From positions 73,392,001 to 73,456,000 of the forward strand of contig NC_071667.1 of the NCBI RefSeq assembly GCF_028554725.1: a stretch of 64,000 bases of DNA. Reading direction: 5' to 3'. This document shows positions 36,301 through 48,443 of this stretch, piece by piece. How positions within the stretch are numbered: position 1 is the first letter of the stretch; each line of letters begins with the position of its first letter. Source of the stretch: Zeugodacus cucurbitae (Eukaryota > Arthropoda > Insecta > Diptera > Tephritidae). Under the pieces are notes generated by a model. The model had not been told where the DNA came from and did no database searches. It was given only the letters and a program-made list of their open reading frames with translations. The translations under genes and the position numbers were made by a program.

Positions 36301-39109
36301 ATGCACTTTGAATTGATAGAGTCTTTGCAACACGCGTTTTAATAGTCTGTCGCACATGTTCTTGCATGCCTCAAAATCAAACAACTAATGGTAACTGGAA
36401 TTTTTACATTCGTGCAACATTCGTGCGTTGTTTCCACCGGTTCGCTCGCTGCCAGGATATAAATAATTAATACACTTTTCAACGCATGCAATGCAAAAAC
36501 GGCGTCCAACTGCATCCAGAAATTTCGAAAACCACAAACCACCACATCCACACCACCCCCCGCACTGGTGTACACCCCGCTATCCACACTTCGGCTGGCG
36601 GGTGGTTGCTTGCAACATAGCGACCGAACAGGTATGCGTACCAGTAGAACAAATGTGCCATCATGTCGTGTATATGTCAGGGAGGCGCGACAGGCAACAG
36701 TAACGGTACATGCCATGCATACACCCATACACACCTACATACATACATATGCAAGCCATGCATGCTGTCGGCCATAAAAAACAATTACAATAACGGTATG
36801 CTGCTGCAATGGCTGAAATGTCAGAAATGGTTGCGGCAGTCGTTGTTGCATTGTTCACTGTTGTTGTTGTTGTCATCGATGTTGCTCTTATTGTGTGCTC
36901 TTGTTTGTGTGTGTGTGCGTTCGGCGCTGCAGTGAGTCACATGCCAAAAACGTGCGCATTTCACGTAAACATTCGCATAAATTTCATTTCCGGCATATTT
37001 TGCATTTTAACTTATTGTCCCTGCTTGTATGCGCACTGCATGCAAAGCGAGAAGACGCAGCAGTTGGAGTTGGCGGCCGGTGGCACGGTATTTAGTGGGC
37101 GCTGGCGTATCGACAGGGCACCTCCAAGCCACCATACACCGCACTCCACATTCAATTGGTGAGCCCCACCTCAAGCGCCGTTCTTAGCTCGGATTCAAGT
37201 GGTACGAAGAGGGGTGTGTGCCTCGCCGTAGATTGAATGTTTGCAGTTCATTGCAGGAAAGCTTTTTACTAAATTGCGAAAACATGTTGCAGCGTTGGCA
37301 ATAATTTTAGTTTTACTTATTTGTTTTTTTTTTTTTCTTACTGCTTTTGCAGCTTGTTGTTTTCCATCTTTCCACTTGACTTTTTTCCTATTTTCTGTTT
37401 TCTTGTTCTCAGAGAAATATGGCTGAAATGCGTGATTTTAGTGTAATTAGAAGAAAAGTTCAATGCACCTGTTCGCATGCACATGCTGGATTACACCCTG
37501 TATACTCGTATTTATAAAATCAAAAGCATCTAATTTATTGCGAATGAATTAAAAGCCAAACTTGGAAGTTTTTCATTAAATTTTAAAATATTGCTTATAA
37601 TAACAAAGTAAAACGCTAATAACCCTATTTTTGCAGTCAAATTATTGGAATATATGAGCAATTGCTTACAGCTTTCTAAAATTACACTAATATATGAATA
37701 AAGTTAGTAGCGAGTCCAGCTACCAAAGAAATAATCACAAATAGTTTTTAAGTAGAATAGACCCTAGCAGGTTGTACAACAAAAAATACACATTTGAAAG
37801 CGTAAGTCAATCAACAGACAATAAATTGCTCGCTTAAAAGTTCTCAATTCTTCACCAAACAAATATCTTTATTAAATATTGATTTATATATATAATTTAA
37901 AATTAATATAGAAATAGATATTAAAATTTTATTCTCATTAGAGACTTTATATTTAAAGAATTTATTATGGCTAATATTTTAAACATATTGTACTATTAAC
38001 TAGACAAAACAGTTGAGGAAATTATATTTATCTCAAAATTAAATTTTTCAAGCCGGTGGACACGATTACTCAAAAATTTTGCACACATCTTTGGAATAAC
38101 ATTATCTAGTTAATGAATAAAGGATTTTTTATATTTTTATTGTAACTATTTTTTTCGTGCCAATATATGCCGAAAATTTGGCCAAAAAAGTGAGTTTTTT
38201 GGTTTAAATTATGCCTAAAATTCAAATTTCAATATTTTATTTTTTCCTTCGTTCATTAACAATATTTTTGGTTTATTGTTTTTAGATGAACCAATCATGA
38301 GTAATGATGTCCACGACAAGACCTTTTTTTTGACACGATATGGAAGATCAGGTGTCATCGGCTGAGTTTTCGGAATTTTAGAATACAAATTTGCAAAATA
38401 CTGTTTAAAGGTGTACCTTTGACAAGTTCACTTCTTTAAATGAAATATACGATTGTCCATATAAAAAACAATTGTAAGAATACCCTTGTTTTTAGCCTCT
38501 GAAACGCACCTAACCTCTTAACAACTGTTGATAAAAATTAATGTTTCGATAGATTTGAATGACGGAAATATAAATTATTGGATTCGATGAACACTCTGGT
38601 GGCAGTTGGTAAGAGGGCACATGTCGGGTATCTCAACACGTGTAGGCTATTATTACTAGGCTATTCCAACTCTCCCTCAGAAGCTGCTAGTGGAGTGCAT
38701 TGACCCCTCGCAACATCATTTACGCGAAGAAAATCTCCACATGAAGCGGTTAACATCGTGAAATGCAAATAGGTGTGATCCCTATCCAGACCATAAACAA
38801 TTAGTTTGTTTCCAGTTTTCCAGTACAGTTTCAACAAAACAGACAATTTAAAATCCAAAGCATATTTCTGATATCAAAAACCTTCTCGTCAATAGCTTTG
38901 AAATATGAATGTGACCACCATCTATATAATCAGCTTCTTAAATCAGATCTTCAGCCATATTGTACACAAAATGTTCTAATTCTGATTATTCTAGAAAATA
39001 TAATTATGAGCCTTTGCAGAGATTTGAATCGAATTTAAAGCTCAATAAGTTCCAGACATCAGGCGTAGATTAAATTGAGTAGTCATATGGCAACTATTTC
39101 GAAGGTCAT
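30356..39109. other. Long non-coding stretch, no gene seen
   Basis: Nearly 9 kb without a recognisable coding region, RNA gene or transposon. Simple sequence includes AT/TATG runs at 31918-31950 and GTT/TG patches at 36855-36920. Three AAACTCGAGTT-type palindromes lie at 32968, 33115 and 33264. GC rises at 36480-37200, where several overlapping ORFs appear on both strands; the ATG ORF at 36809-37162 owes its hydrophobic start to (GTT)n. A stretch at 38040-38400 has the feel of an old interspersed repeat but I could not find its ends. Confidence 0.45.
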
Positions 39110-39502
39110 TAATAGCCCATTTACACAGGAGCTAATTGAGCGATTAACCGGCCTCTGCTCGATTTAAACGCTTGTTAGGATCGATTTACCATACAAAATA
39201 AAAATCTCCATTTATTTTAAATTGAATTTAAATCGACTTGAAAATGAAATGCAACTCTGCAACAAAGACGTACGATATACGTTCTTTGTCTGCGATTGGT
39301 TGAATTTTTTGATAAAAAAAGCTACGGTAGATATTGTTGCTAAAAATATCAATCAGCTGAATCAACTTCTTATCAAAAGTAAAAACAAAAATGTTTGACA
39401 GTTGATCGATTATCGAGTAGCCGGCAATGTAAAAGGCAAAAACGGATTTCTCAATCAAAATTTTGATTGATCAATTAATGTGGCTGTCTAAAAACGCTAT
39501 AA
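39110..39502. mobile_element. 387-bp MITE with TAA target duplication
   Basis: The element is 39113-39499. It begins TAGCCCATTTACACAG; the reverse complement of its end begins TAGCGTTTTTAGACAG (11 of 16 identical). The trinucleotide TAA sits immediately outside both ends (39110-39112 and 39500-39502). A 3-bp TWA duplication fits the PIF/Harbinger superfamily, but the TIRs are diverged, so the family call is tentative. The 76-codon minus ORF inside (39228-39458) has no recognised domain. Confidence 0.55.
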
Positions 39503-41310
39503 GAAGCCCTCTTATATTTTTTAAGTCCTTGATTTTGAACTGCAACATCTAAATAAATCCTATCACTGAAATTAAAAAAAAAAAACACGAATATGTCAAG
39601 CTCTAAAGCATTAATTTACCATGTATAAAAGTACATTTGTGACTCTAAAATAATTTCCGCCTGTTTTTCTAAATGAGCAGCCATGAATTAATCGTTGTTT
39701 TGGTACTTTATACTTTATACTGAAACGTAAATTACACATGAGCTCGTTTAATTGCGCGCTTTATCCATATAACAGATATATATAAACGTATAAAAATTTG
39801 AGCATATGTGAGAATAAAACATACATTAAATCAACAGATAAATCTTCATCAAAACAATAAATTCATTAGCAGTAATCCGGTTGGCCTAAAAATTCGCAAA
39901 TTGTTATCGCATAATCCGAAGATTTATTACTTTTAAAATTGTTGCCACAACAAGCAAGTGAGACACAGAAAGGAATATATTTTTTTGTATACAGGACTCA
40001 TTTACACACCCTCCCTGCGCTCCATATCCAGCGGCTTACATACAGACATTCAATCACATATGAACGCATGTGGCACGTTTTCATGCAACATGCGGCCTAA
40101 AGGGTGTTTTATGCTCCTCAAATTCAAATTTTTTTCTTCTGGGATTTCGCTACACGAGCGCGAAGAAAGGGTTAGACATAAGCCAATGTCCTGACACGTG
40201 CTTTCGATTGTTTAGGACTTGTAAATGGCACAATAACGTAATTGGTTTAGTGTCGCTGCGCCCCACTGTACCCTTCTGGAACTCGTATATTTACTGTCTT
40301 CTACGAATACTTAAGTGTTCGTTACTCCTTTTCGGCATGCTTCGTTTTCGGTTACTCGCTCCAGCAAGCGCATTCGTATGATTTTGTTACATTTTTGTTG
40401 CTGTTGTTGTTGCTGCGCGTTGCATGCACCGGTTTCGCTTTAACTTAATGCGCTTCATATCCGTTTCTGTTTGTTATCGCTTCCGTGCAAGCGCAAGCAA
40501 GCATGGGCGCGGCTGCCATTCGGCCGTTCGCGCTGTGTAGTTTTCATCACGAGCAAACTTACGGTCGGAGCATAACATAGCGGTATTTACCGAACCAATG
40601 CCGAACAGTTACTTACTGGCATTCCTGTAACTATTTTGAGGCAATGACTCCACATTGACAAGCCCCTGCATACCTTTTATTGCAGCGCGGCGACCTTACC
40701 TAACCAGTCGCTTATATGCAGATATCCAAAAGCTAGCGAATTCAATATATGTGTACTCGTGTTGTTGCTGGTATGCATGAACGGTTTTAATATGCGTGGC
40801 AGCGCGAGCGTTTTAAAATTAGCAGCTTTCGCGGAAATTGCGGTTACCGTTTGTTTGCGTGTTCGTGTGCGCTCGAATGCATGTGTGCTTGAACTGTATA
40901 AAGGAAATGCCTCGAAAAGTTAGACGCGTGTGCACAAGGATTTCGAAGGATATACGCGTACATATGTGTAGTGCGACAGTTTGGCAACGCGCGATTTTTA
41001 GTGTTGCCATGAAAAGTTTGCGAAATGTTGGCAAACCCTAGAAATTTATGTCGACATATATATGTATATATATATGTATATACTGGCAATGGCAAAAATA
41101 TACTTGTAATCGAAATTTCCCTTTGGCTTGCTCCTTTCCAGTCGGCATTGCTTGTTTTAACCTTACTCAATTTTCAAATTGCTTCCGTCCGCTTCGGCTG
41201 CCATGAAGGAAACATTTGCTGTTTCCTCTAATTGGCGGTGCATATTTTCTTCACGGTGCTTATGTAAACTTTCTTACCTTTTTTCGTGTGCTAAGGAATA
41301 CATAACTGAA
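39503..41310. other. Non-coding DNA, GC-richer from 40.2 kb
   Basis: No gene recognised. From about 40230 to 41040 CpG-containing sequence with (GTT)n at about 40400 occurs, including a TATAAAGG at about 40898. Such patches can mark regulatory or leader sequence, but nothing here proves it. AT dinucleotide runs at 41058-41085. Confidence 0.45.
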
Positions 41311-42120
41311 TCATGCGGACCCAGGGACGGTCTGTCTCCTGTGTAGTTTAGCTGTTATGGAGGATATAGTAAGATATAAGTTGAAGTTCCATAGGTCACC
41401 TAATGTTACCGAAATTAATACTGCATTTGCTAAGATTCTATTCAACATCCTCCCTTCTTCTTCTCTTAGACGTATTAGGTTGACAAATATCTCCCTTCCG
41501 CTTTTTTGCTCTTTATTCAATAATTTATAAAGTGTTACACTCGGATTTAGTTCAAATAAGCCGTTTCGTTCGATAATCTGTTTCCATCTAGACGACAACT
41601 TCATAATACCCCCCTCGTAGAAGCCACCCTCCTTATTTGCGAAGAACTCGAACAGCCACTTTTTACAAGTCTCTTTTGAGTTCAACTTTACACCACCAAG
41701 GGCGTTCGCCATGGACAGGAACAGGAACAGGTAATAACTTGGCGCTATGTCCAGGCTATATGGTGGATACGACAAAACCTCCCTTCCGAGCTCCTGACGA
41801 GACATTAACGAAGTGTGTGGTCTGGCGTTGTCCTGGTGGAACACTACACCCTTCCTGTTGACCAATTCTGGACGCTTCTGGTCGATCGCCTGCTTCAGGC
41901 GGTCCAGTTGTTCACAGTAGATGGTAGAATTAAGAGTCAGTCCATATGGGAGCAGCTCATAGTGGATGATTCCCTGCCCATCCCATTTGATATTGTCGTA
42001 TGTGATCCATTTTTCGTCGCCAGTCAGCATCCGCTTCAAAAATGGGTAGAGTTCGTTCCGTTTCAGCAGTATATCGCAGGCGTTGACTCGATCCAGGAGG
42101 TTTTTATACTCTCGCAACAA
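41311..42120 (-). pseudogene. mariner transposase, internally deleted and catalytically dead
   Basis: A 269-codon minus-strand frame, opening with a TTG inside the adjacent hairpin repeat. Mariner homology begins at about residue 10 (RVNACDILLKRNEL). The first catalytic Asp is present in TGDEKW (about residue 34) and the second in HQDNARPH (about residue 97). The third, normally S-D-Y-H-L-F in this DD34D family, is Tyr here (APSYYLF). About 28 residues between the first Asp and the GIIHYELLPYG block are missing in frame. Mariner similarity ends near ERNG at about residue 190-205; the last 60 residues are read-through into UTR or flank. No DNA-binding N-terminal domain is present. Related to the plus-strand copy at 48510-49150. 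It cannot transpose itself. Confidence 0.85.
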
Positions 42121-44551
42121 AAGTTGCTAAAGAGAGTATTATAGTTTTGTTCACATAACGGTTGTTTGTAACACCCAAAACTAAACGAGTTAGATATAGG
42201 GTTATATATACCGAAGTGATCAGGGTGACGAGTAAAGTTCAAATCCGGATGTCTGTCTGTCCGTCCGTCTGTCCGTCCGTGCAAGCTGTAACTTGAGTAA
42301 AAATTTAGATATCTTATTGAAACTTGGAACACGTATTCCTTGGCACCCTAAGAAGGTTAAGTTCGAAAATGGGCGGAATCGGACCACTGCCATGCCCACA
42401 AAATGACCAAAAGACCACAAGATAACCAAAAACACATAAAGAGCTATAACTAAGCCATAAATTAAGCTTTGAAAGGAAAATTTGGTACAAACGATTGTTC
42501 TAGGAAGGGGCATATTTGGATGTAATCTTTTTGAGAAAGTGGGCGTGGCACCGCCCCCTACTAAGTTTCTTGTACATATCTCGTAAACTACTAAAACTAT
42601 ATAAACGAAACTTTCAGCAGTCGTTTTTTGCAGGTATTTCCTTAAGTAGCTTGATAGATAAACTTAAAGGCCTTGAGTTTGACACGATCTTATTATCATG
42701 TCGAATCAGACAAATATGGGGAATATAACAGGGCCTAATACTGCTGTTGAAAGCAAATAAAACTATACATACAGAATGACCACTCTATTTGTCGGAGAGA
42801 AAAATCTTCCGCGTTTTGTGAACTTCGGTAGAGGTGAAGGAAAACAGAAGTTAAAAATTATATATGTTTATATATCAGCCAACGCCACTACCGCTAAAAC
42901 TGCCAGTCAGTGCGTCGGAAATTGTGAGAACACAAAATAAAACTACATAATTCCCACTTTTTTTCCATAAAATATATTTTATATACGTGTATGTATGTCT
43001 ACCAAATTGCGCTGATATTTGAATTGATTCAATTTGACTCGACCGAATTCGACTCGACAGAGCGCAACTTCCCTGCACCAACATCCTAACGAATTGTATG
43101 CGTTCAAAACATTTAACTTTTATTGTATGGCAATTAAAAGCATATAAAAAGAGTGCTCACACACACATGCATTTATTTTGGCTATATATGTATTTATATG
43201 CAAGCGTTTGTATGAACTTTTGGATCGATTTTTTTTCATTTCATGTATGTAAAAAATGTACGCGCATAGTAAAAAAGGCTATGAACACTATCGAACAATG
43301 TATGAACAACACAATTGAGAGCGCTACAGATAGATTGGTGGGTCTTATTGGTTCATCATATGGACCATATACATATATGAGGGCTGGGTAATTCATTGTC
43401 CGATTCCAACAATTTTTGCCACCTAGCTACATTCTATCCAAGATTATATGCTCACTAAATTTTGAATTCTGATGTATCTCCTATATTGACCAATATATGT
43501 ATATGGTAAAAATTACAATGAAAGTTTGAAACCCCAAATATTAGGGATATGGGAGCTAGGGGAAGTATGACTCGATTTCACTCATATTTGGTACGCAGAC
43601 ATATTATTAGAAGAAAAATGTTCCCTTTCAATTTCTTAAGATACATCTAAGAGACTTACTTATATTTCAGTAAAAAAATTATTAAAAGCACTGAGGTCCT
43701 CATGTTCGATAAATGGATTTTGAAAAATATGGTCCGATTTCGACGACTTTTAGAAGGGATACTACACTACAAATGCAGTATTTATGCAAAGTTCTGTTTC
43801 GATATCTTCACTAGTGCTTAGTTTAAAAATATATTGTAAAGTAAACGATTCAGATCGACTTCAAAGTTCTAGTATTTGGATAGTAGGCTTGTCAACCGAT
43901 TTAGCCCATTTTCAAAACATATCATTGGAATGCCTGGAGAATATTATGATCCGAATTTCATTGAAATTGGTCGAGTAGTTTCGGAGATATGGTTTTGTCC
44001 CATATGTGGGCGAATACACGCTCATTTACAATTTTGTATAACAATCTGAGTGCAGCTCCCGTGGTTATAATCCGATTTCTTGGAGTGAAAAAGGAAGGGG
44101 CTAAAAGAAACAATTCCAGAGAGTTTGGTTGACATAGCCCTAGTAGTTTACGAGATATGTACAAAAAATTTAGTAGAGAACGGGGCCATGCCCACTTTTC
44201 CAAAAAATTTACATCCAAATGTGCCCTTTCCTAGGGCGATCCTTTGTACCAAATTTTTTAGCTTTATTTATGGCTTGGTTATGACTCTTTATATGTTTTC
44301 GGTTTTCGCCATTTTGTGGGCGTGGCAATGGTCCGATTTTGCCCATCTTCGAAAGTAACCTTCCTATGGTGCCAAGAATCAAGTGTGCTAATCAAGAAAT
44401 CTTAATTTTTACTTAAGTTACAGCTTACATAGACGGACGGACGAGCAGACATCCGGATTTCATATCTACTCGTCACCTTAACCACTTTGGTATATATAAC
44501 TCTATATATATATACTCTCTTTAGCAACTTTGTTGCGAGAGTATAAAAACC
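42101..44551. repeat. Pair of inverted hairpin-ended repeats (about 2.45 kb)
   Basis: Two copies of one dispersed repeat face each other. The left copy (about 42101-42730, plus) and the right copy (about 43390-44551, minus) both begin TTTTTATACTCTCGCAAC. Both share in order a CCGGATGTCTG/TCCGTCCGTC block, AGCTGTAACTT, TCGGACCA and CCCACAAAATG, a GTGGGC-TGGC-CC block and TTGTACATATCTCGTAAACT. The right copy is longer and extends through TTTCGGAGATATGG to about 43390. Short ORFs inside are not coding. The terminus itself folds (ATACTCTCGCAAC pairs with GTTGC..GAGAGTAT). Class unknown; it may be a non-autonomous DNA transposon. The left end interrupts the mariner pseudogene at about 42101-42120. 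Confidence 0.75.
42730..43389. other. Spacer between the inverted repeats
   Basis: No gene. Contains the palindrome-rich stretch TTGAATTGATTCAATTTGAC, then CGACCGAATTCGACTCGAC, at about 43020-43060, and TG/TATG simple sequence. It may be unique host DNA between two independent insertions or the deleted core of one element. Confidence 0.4.
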
Positions 44552-46190
44552 CTTGTATAAATAAAATATTATATATTTTTAGCAAAAGCAATAAATGTAG
44601 GGTAGTACCGAAATTTTTAATAACCCGACTACTTTTACGAATGCGGATATATTGTAAATATGTTGCTTTGTTGCTACGATTTTTCAACTCTCTCTCTCTC
44701 TCTCTCTCTCTTCTGCGTAAGTTGATTTTTTCACTTCAAACTTTATTGTTTGTTGGTGGCACCAATTTATTTTGGTCGGTCTGTTGATCTTATCGAAGGA
44801 CGCTACAATCACACACACGCACATACATATTCACATTCACATGTAGCATACTGTGCGAACTGTGCCAACAACCCACCACCACCGCCGCCGTTGCTTATTG
44901 CAAACAAATAGGAAAATTTACACATTGTTGCACCAATTCATTGCAATTCCTGTAGCGCGGCAGTTCGCAGTGTTGCTGTTGTTGTTGTTGTCGATTTGCA
45001 TTTTTATTATTATTTTATTTTTGTCGATTGTTTTTTTGCTGGGCAGTCCGCCGGCAGGCATCAAAAGTGATGGACTTTATAAAAACGCGCTTGGCTGTAG
45101 GAGTTTTTGTTGCATGTGTGTGTGGAGCAAAATTATTTTATTTCGTAGCATTGATCGACCCTTTACACTTACAACTATATTTTATTGAGCAGCATTTTTT
45201 TCGACACACACATGTGTATTGATGAGTGAGGATATGTGTGTGTGTGTGTTTGTTGAGGAAGTTGTGCGAATTCGCGGCGATTGTTTGCAAACATTTTCGG
45301 TTCAAGTAATAAAACCGAAGTGAATCAAACAAACGCAACTGTGCTGCACAACTCAACTCAACTCAGTACTGAACCACGCCAAATTGCGCCGAACGCGCGT
45401 GAGGAAACTGTGGCAACGCGCTCAGCTGCACTTTGCTGCAGTCATCAGCGCTGCAGTGTGAGCTACTGCTTCGCCCCTAACAACTGACCCGTTTACCCAT
45501 TATTGCGCTCAAGACCCGCCATATGTATTTATGTATGTGGGCGTGGGTGTAAATGTTGCATAATTGCGTTGCAATAAATACTGCTGACCGAGTTGCTGCA
45601 TGGCAGGCGTCCTTCAGAGTTCTGTTGCCTTAATTATTGAATATTTCACTTTTTACAAAAATTCATTTTATTGCTGCTATTATTGCTTTTCGCAAAAATT
45701 TGCAATAGACTTTTGCTTTTCAAACATTTTAGTGGCCATTCAACCGGCAGTTTACAGTTCAGCACACACATCGAGAGCACATGCAGGCTTTGGTGTATAG
45801 TGAGTGTATGTCTGTATGATGTTAAAGTGTCTGTAGCTCATATGTATGCATATGTATATGTGTGCTGGCAGTCAATTAGGAATCGAATTCGCACAAAAGT
45901 TGTTGAATGAATGCCATAAATTTGCGAAAACTTTCTCGGGCCATTCAACAAACGAACGGCATAAATTAACTTGAAGACATGTTCGGAAGTTCATATGAGT
46001 ACTAAATTAAATCGGCGATAGAGAGTATTTTATAGCGTATGAAATCAATTCATGTAAGTCTATTAATTGTTGGAACTTTTAAGCTTTAATATTATTAAGC
46101 AAAGCGGGATTAGAAACCAGAAAAAATACCCAACGCTCTTATATATGTTTTTTAATTTATATAAAGTAATTAAAAAAGTGAATCTCTGGA
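44552..46190. other. Non-coding DNA with microsatellites
   Basis: Contains a perfect (CT)n at 44688-44711, (GTT)n near 44973-44990 and (TG)n at 45234-45249. From 45250 to 45490 the sequence is GC-richer with CAACTCAACTCAACTCAG. No protein recognised. Confidence 0.5.
44688..44711 (+). repeat. (CT)n microsatellite
   Basis: Twelve uninterrupted CT units. Confidence 0.95.
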
Positions 46191-46194
46191 GTAG

Positions 46195-46520
46195 ATTTTA
46201 AAGAAGAGTTGCCAGATTCTTTAATTAAATTATTAGTTTATGAAAAACACAGTATTTCATAAAATTTTACGAATTATTTTTCAAAAAGCTATTCTTGTAA
46301 GTTTCATAGCATTAAAATTTTATATAATTCGCAGAGTTGCCACTTTTATTAAAAAAAAAATTAAATTTGCTAGAAAATGTACAACATATAGAACAGCAAA
46401 TTCACATGCTTTCGTAGACATAATTTTACGTAATTCTTGGAACAGGGTTGCCATCCTTAAAAAAGTAAATTCTAAGTTTATAACAATTTAATATAGAGTC
46501 GGGGTTACCAGATGTTGAAA
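46195..46520 (-). repeat. Second tandem array of the GTTGCCAC-core repeat
   Basis: Cores GAGTTGCC at 46206, GAGTTGCC at 46334, GGGTTGCC at 46445 and GGGTTACC at 46502, giving spacings of 128, 111 and 57 bp. The core is the reverse complement of the GGTGGCAACTC form in the 5640-6180 array, and the spacings resemble those there (134, 113, 133), so this is the same family in the other orientation. Inter-core sequence is strongly diverged and AT-rich. Confidence 0.55.
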
Positions 46521-46730
46521 TGCACTTCCAGATAGCGATCTCTTCAAAAATATAAAAACCTAGAAATTAAATAAGTTTTTAGCTATACTTTTTCATCAAC
46601 ATTTTTTTGTAAACAGATTACGCGTGAGATGTATCAATCTCTCATGTCATTTTTGTTCAGTATTATTTGGCATTTCATCATGGTAAGATTTAAGTCTGAG
46701 CCACATTTACAAATTGTTTAACTTTATTAC

Positions 46731-46992
46731 GAAAATTCACTTTCTGTAAAGAGTGTGTTTCAGGCAACTTACGGTCAACATAATCGGCCTACTGAGCGTA
46801 CTATTCGTAACACCATCATTCATCTTGAAATCCAGCATTGATTATAAGAAAATATTTGACCAAATAGCCCACGTCCAGCCGGTGGAATCATCACATCAAT
46901 CAATGGATTTATTGAGGGAATACTTCGGTGACCAGAGAATTTCACGTTTTGGGCCGATCGATTTGCCACCAAGATCGTGTGATATCACATAG
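46731..46992 (+). pseudogene. DDE transposase remnant, N- and C-terminal pieces fused
   Basis: Two parts of one transposase in different frames. 46731-46841 gives ENSLSVKSVFQATYGQHNRP then TERTIRNTI, resembling the N-terminal helix-turn-helix of a mariner-type transposase. 46890-46992 gives HQSMDLLREYFGDQRISRFG, PIDLPPRSCDIT and a TAG, homologous to the fragment at 10538-10908 (ENFGEQIISSFGP..PRSCDIT). The central region with the first two catalytic acids is deleted. Similarity may continue degraded to about 47060. Inactive; TIRs not found. Confidence 0.65.
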
Positions 46993-47060
46993 TTAAACTT
47001 GTTTTCCTCTGTGGATATGTAAAGTCTATGCAGAAAAACACGTTTCGATTCCGGCCTTTG

Positions 47061-48443
47061 ACAGATATGTAGTTCTAAGTTCCAGCAAGCAAAGTTGAAT
47101 TATTTATTAGTCACGAAACCAAAAGCAACAAATAACGAAAGTGTGGGTAATCAAAAAAGATGGACATTTATATTTCAGGAGAGAGCAAGAATGATTTGGC
47201 ACTAAGTTACACAACTCAATCAACCTTTTCCACAGAACAAAACTGTTCTATAAATACGTCGGTGTTACATGCATAACAGTACATCGAAGTAAAAAGAAAA
47301 TATGAAAATATTCAACATCATCTATGGTATATGAAAAAAAAGTTCTACATGACTTTGCAAAGTTCACCAAGGCGAAATAATTCAATAAGCATCGCTACAC
47401 CATGACCATCGCAGAGACAACAAACCATTCATCATTGTGAATATACGTATATGGATACATACGTATGTGTATATATTAGCCATATGTGGCGATTTTTTGT
47501 TGAAAAGAACACAATCAACAGTCACTGATAGTCATGTATAGTCCGCTGGCGCGAGACTTCATACAAACTAACCATTGTTCGACGAAAAAGTCCCACAGAA
47601 CTTGATGCAAATCAAATTTTGGAAAAGTGATTTTTTCGCTCACTTTTTTCCCTCAACAATGCTCACTGTAGCACTGTCTCGCACTATTAGCCCGAACGTA
47701 AGTTCATTTAATCTAATTCCAGTCAACACAATTATTGGCTCTGTCAGTCAGTCTGTTCGTAGCGTAATGTAGTCAAAATGTAGTGTGTGAAATGGCGCCC
47801 AAAACTCGATATGATATGTGATGTGGCAATTGGCTTTGTCACAACAGTTTCTTTTTAGATATTCCTTTTTTTTTGGTGAGAATTCGTTTGGGGCACGACG
47901 TTACAATGACATGTGCGCTTCACTTAGTATACATATTGTCATGCTAATCTCATTTGCGCTAAAAACGTTTGGGGAACATGGAAATATCATAGAAAATTTG
48001 TTACTTTAGAGATGAATGAGGTTATTGTGCTTTATCTGGTCGCTTTCCTGAATACACAGAATTGAGTTACTCAGAACAGTGTTTTATGTAATATCAAGAA
48101 TTGTTGAAATATAGCGCAAGAAATCTTCAGTTAATAGAAATTTCTCTTCTACAATTTGTTTATCTCTTAGAATAAATACCGACGGCTCTGACTCTGATTT
48201 TCGAACGTCTTTTTCATTAACATTTGGTTCAATTGCGCGATATTATAACTATCATGTTAAAAAAACTTCGATCTGTAGGTCCACATTCATTAAATTTAGA
48301 TCAGATTGTACTACTTAATGTTAACGTCTTCTTCGCTTTCCTCTTGCGTTCCCTTAAAGTGTTCCGCTTACTCTGAAATCCTTATTCCTACAGGTTGGAT
48401 AAATTCGATGTGTTTCATATCTAAAATGTCTTTAAGTTTTAAA
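47061..48443. other. Non-coding DNA, no gene seen
   Basis: AT-rich, with short chance ORFs at 47575-47772 and 47818-48009. No repeat or RNA signal recognised. Confidence 0.5.

Noticed and set aside
36809..37162. 117-codon ATG ORF with a hydrophobic N-terminal segment resembling a membrane anchor
   Set aside because: The hydrophobic run is encoded by (GTT)n and (GTG)n simple repeats; several overlapping frames on both strands are equally open.
40895..40930. TATAAAGG possible TATA box
   Set aside because: No initiator or downstream ORF; AT-rich background makes TATA words frequent.
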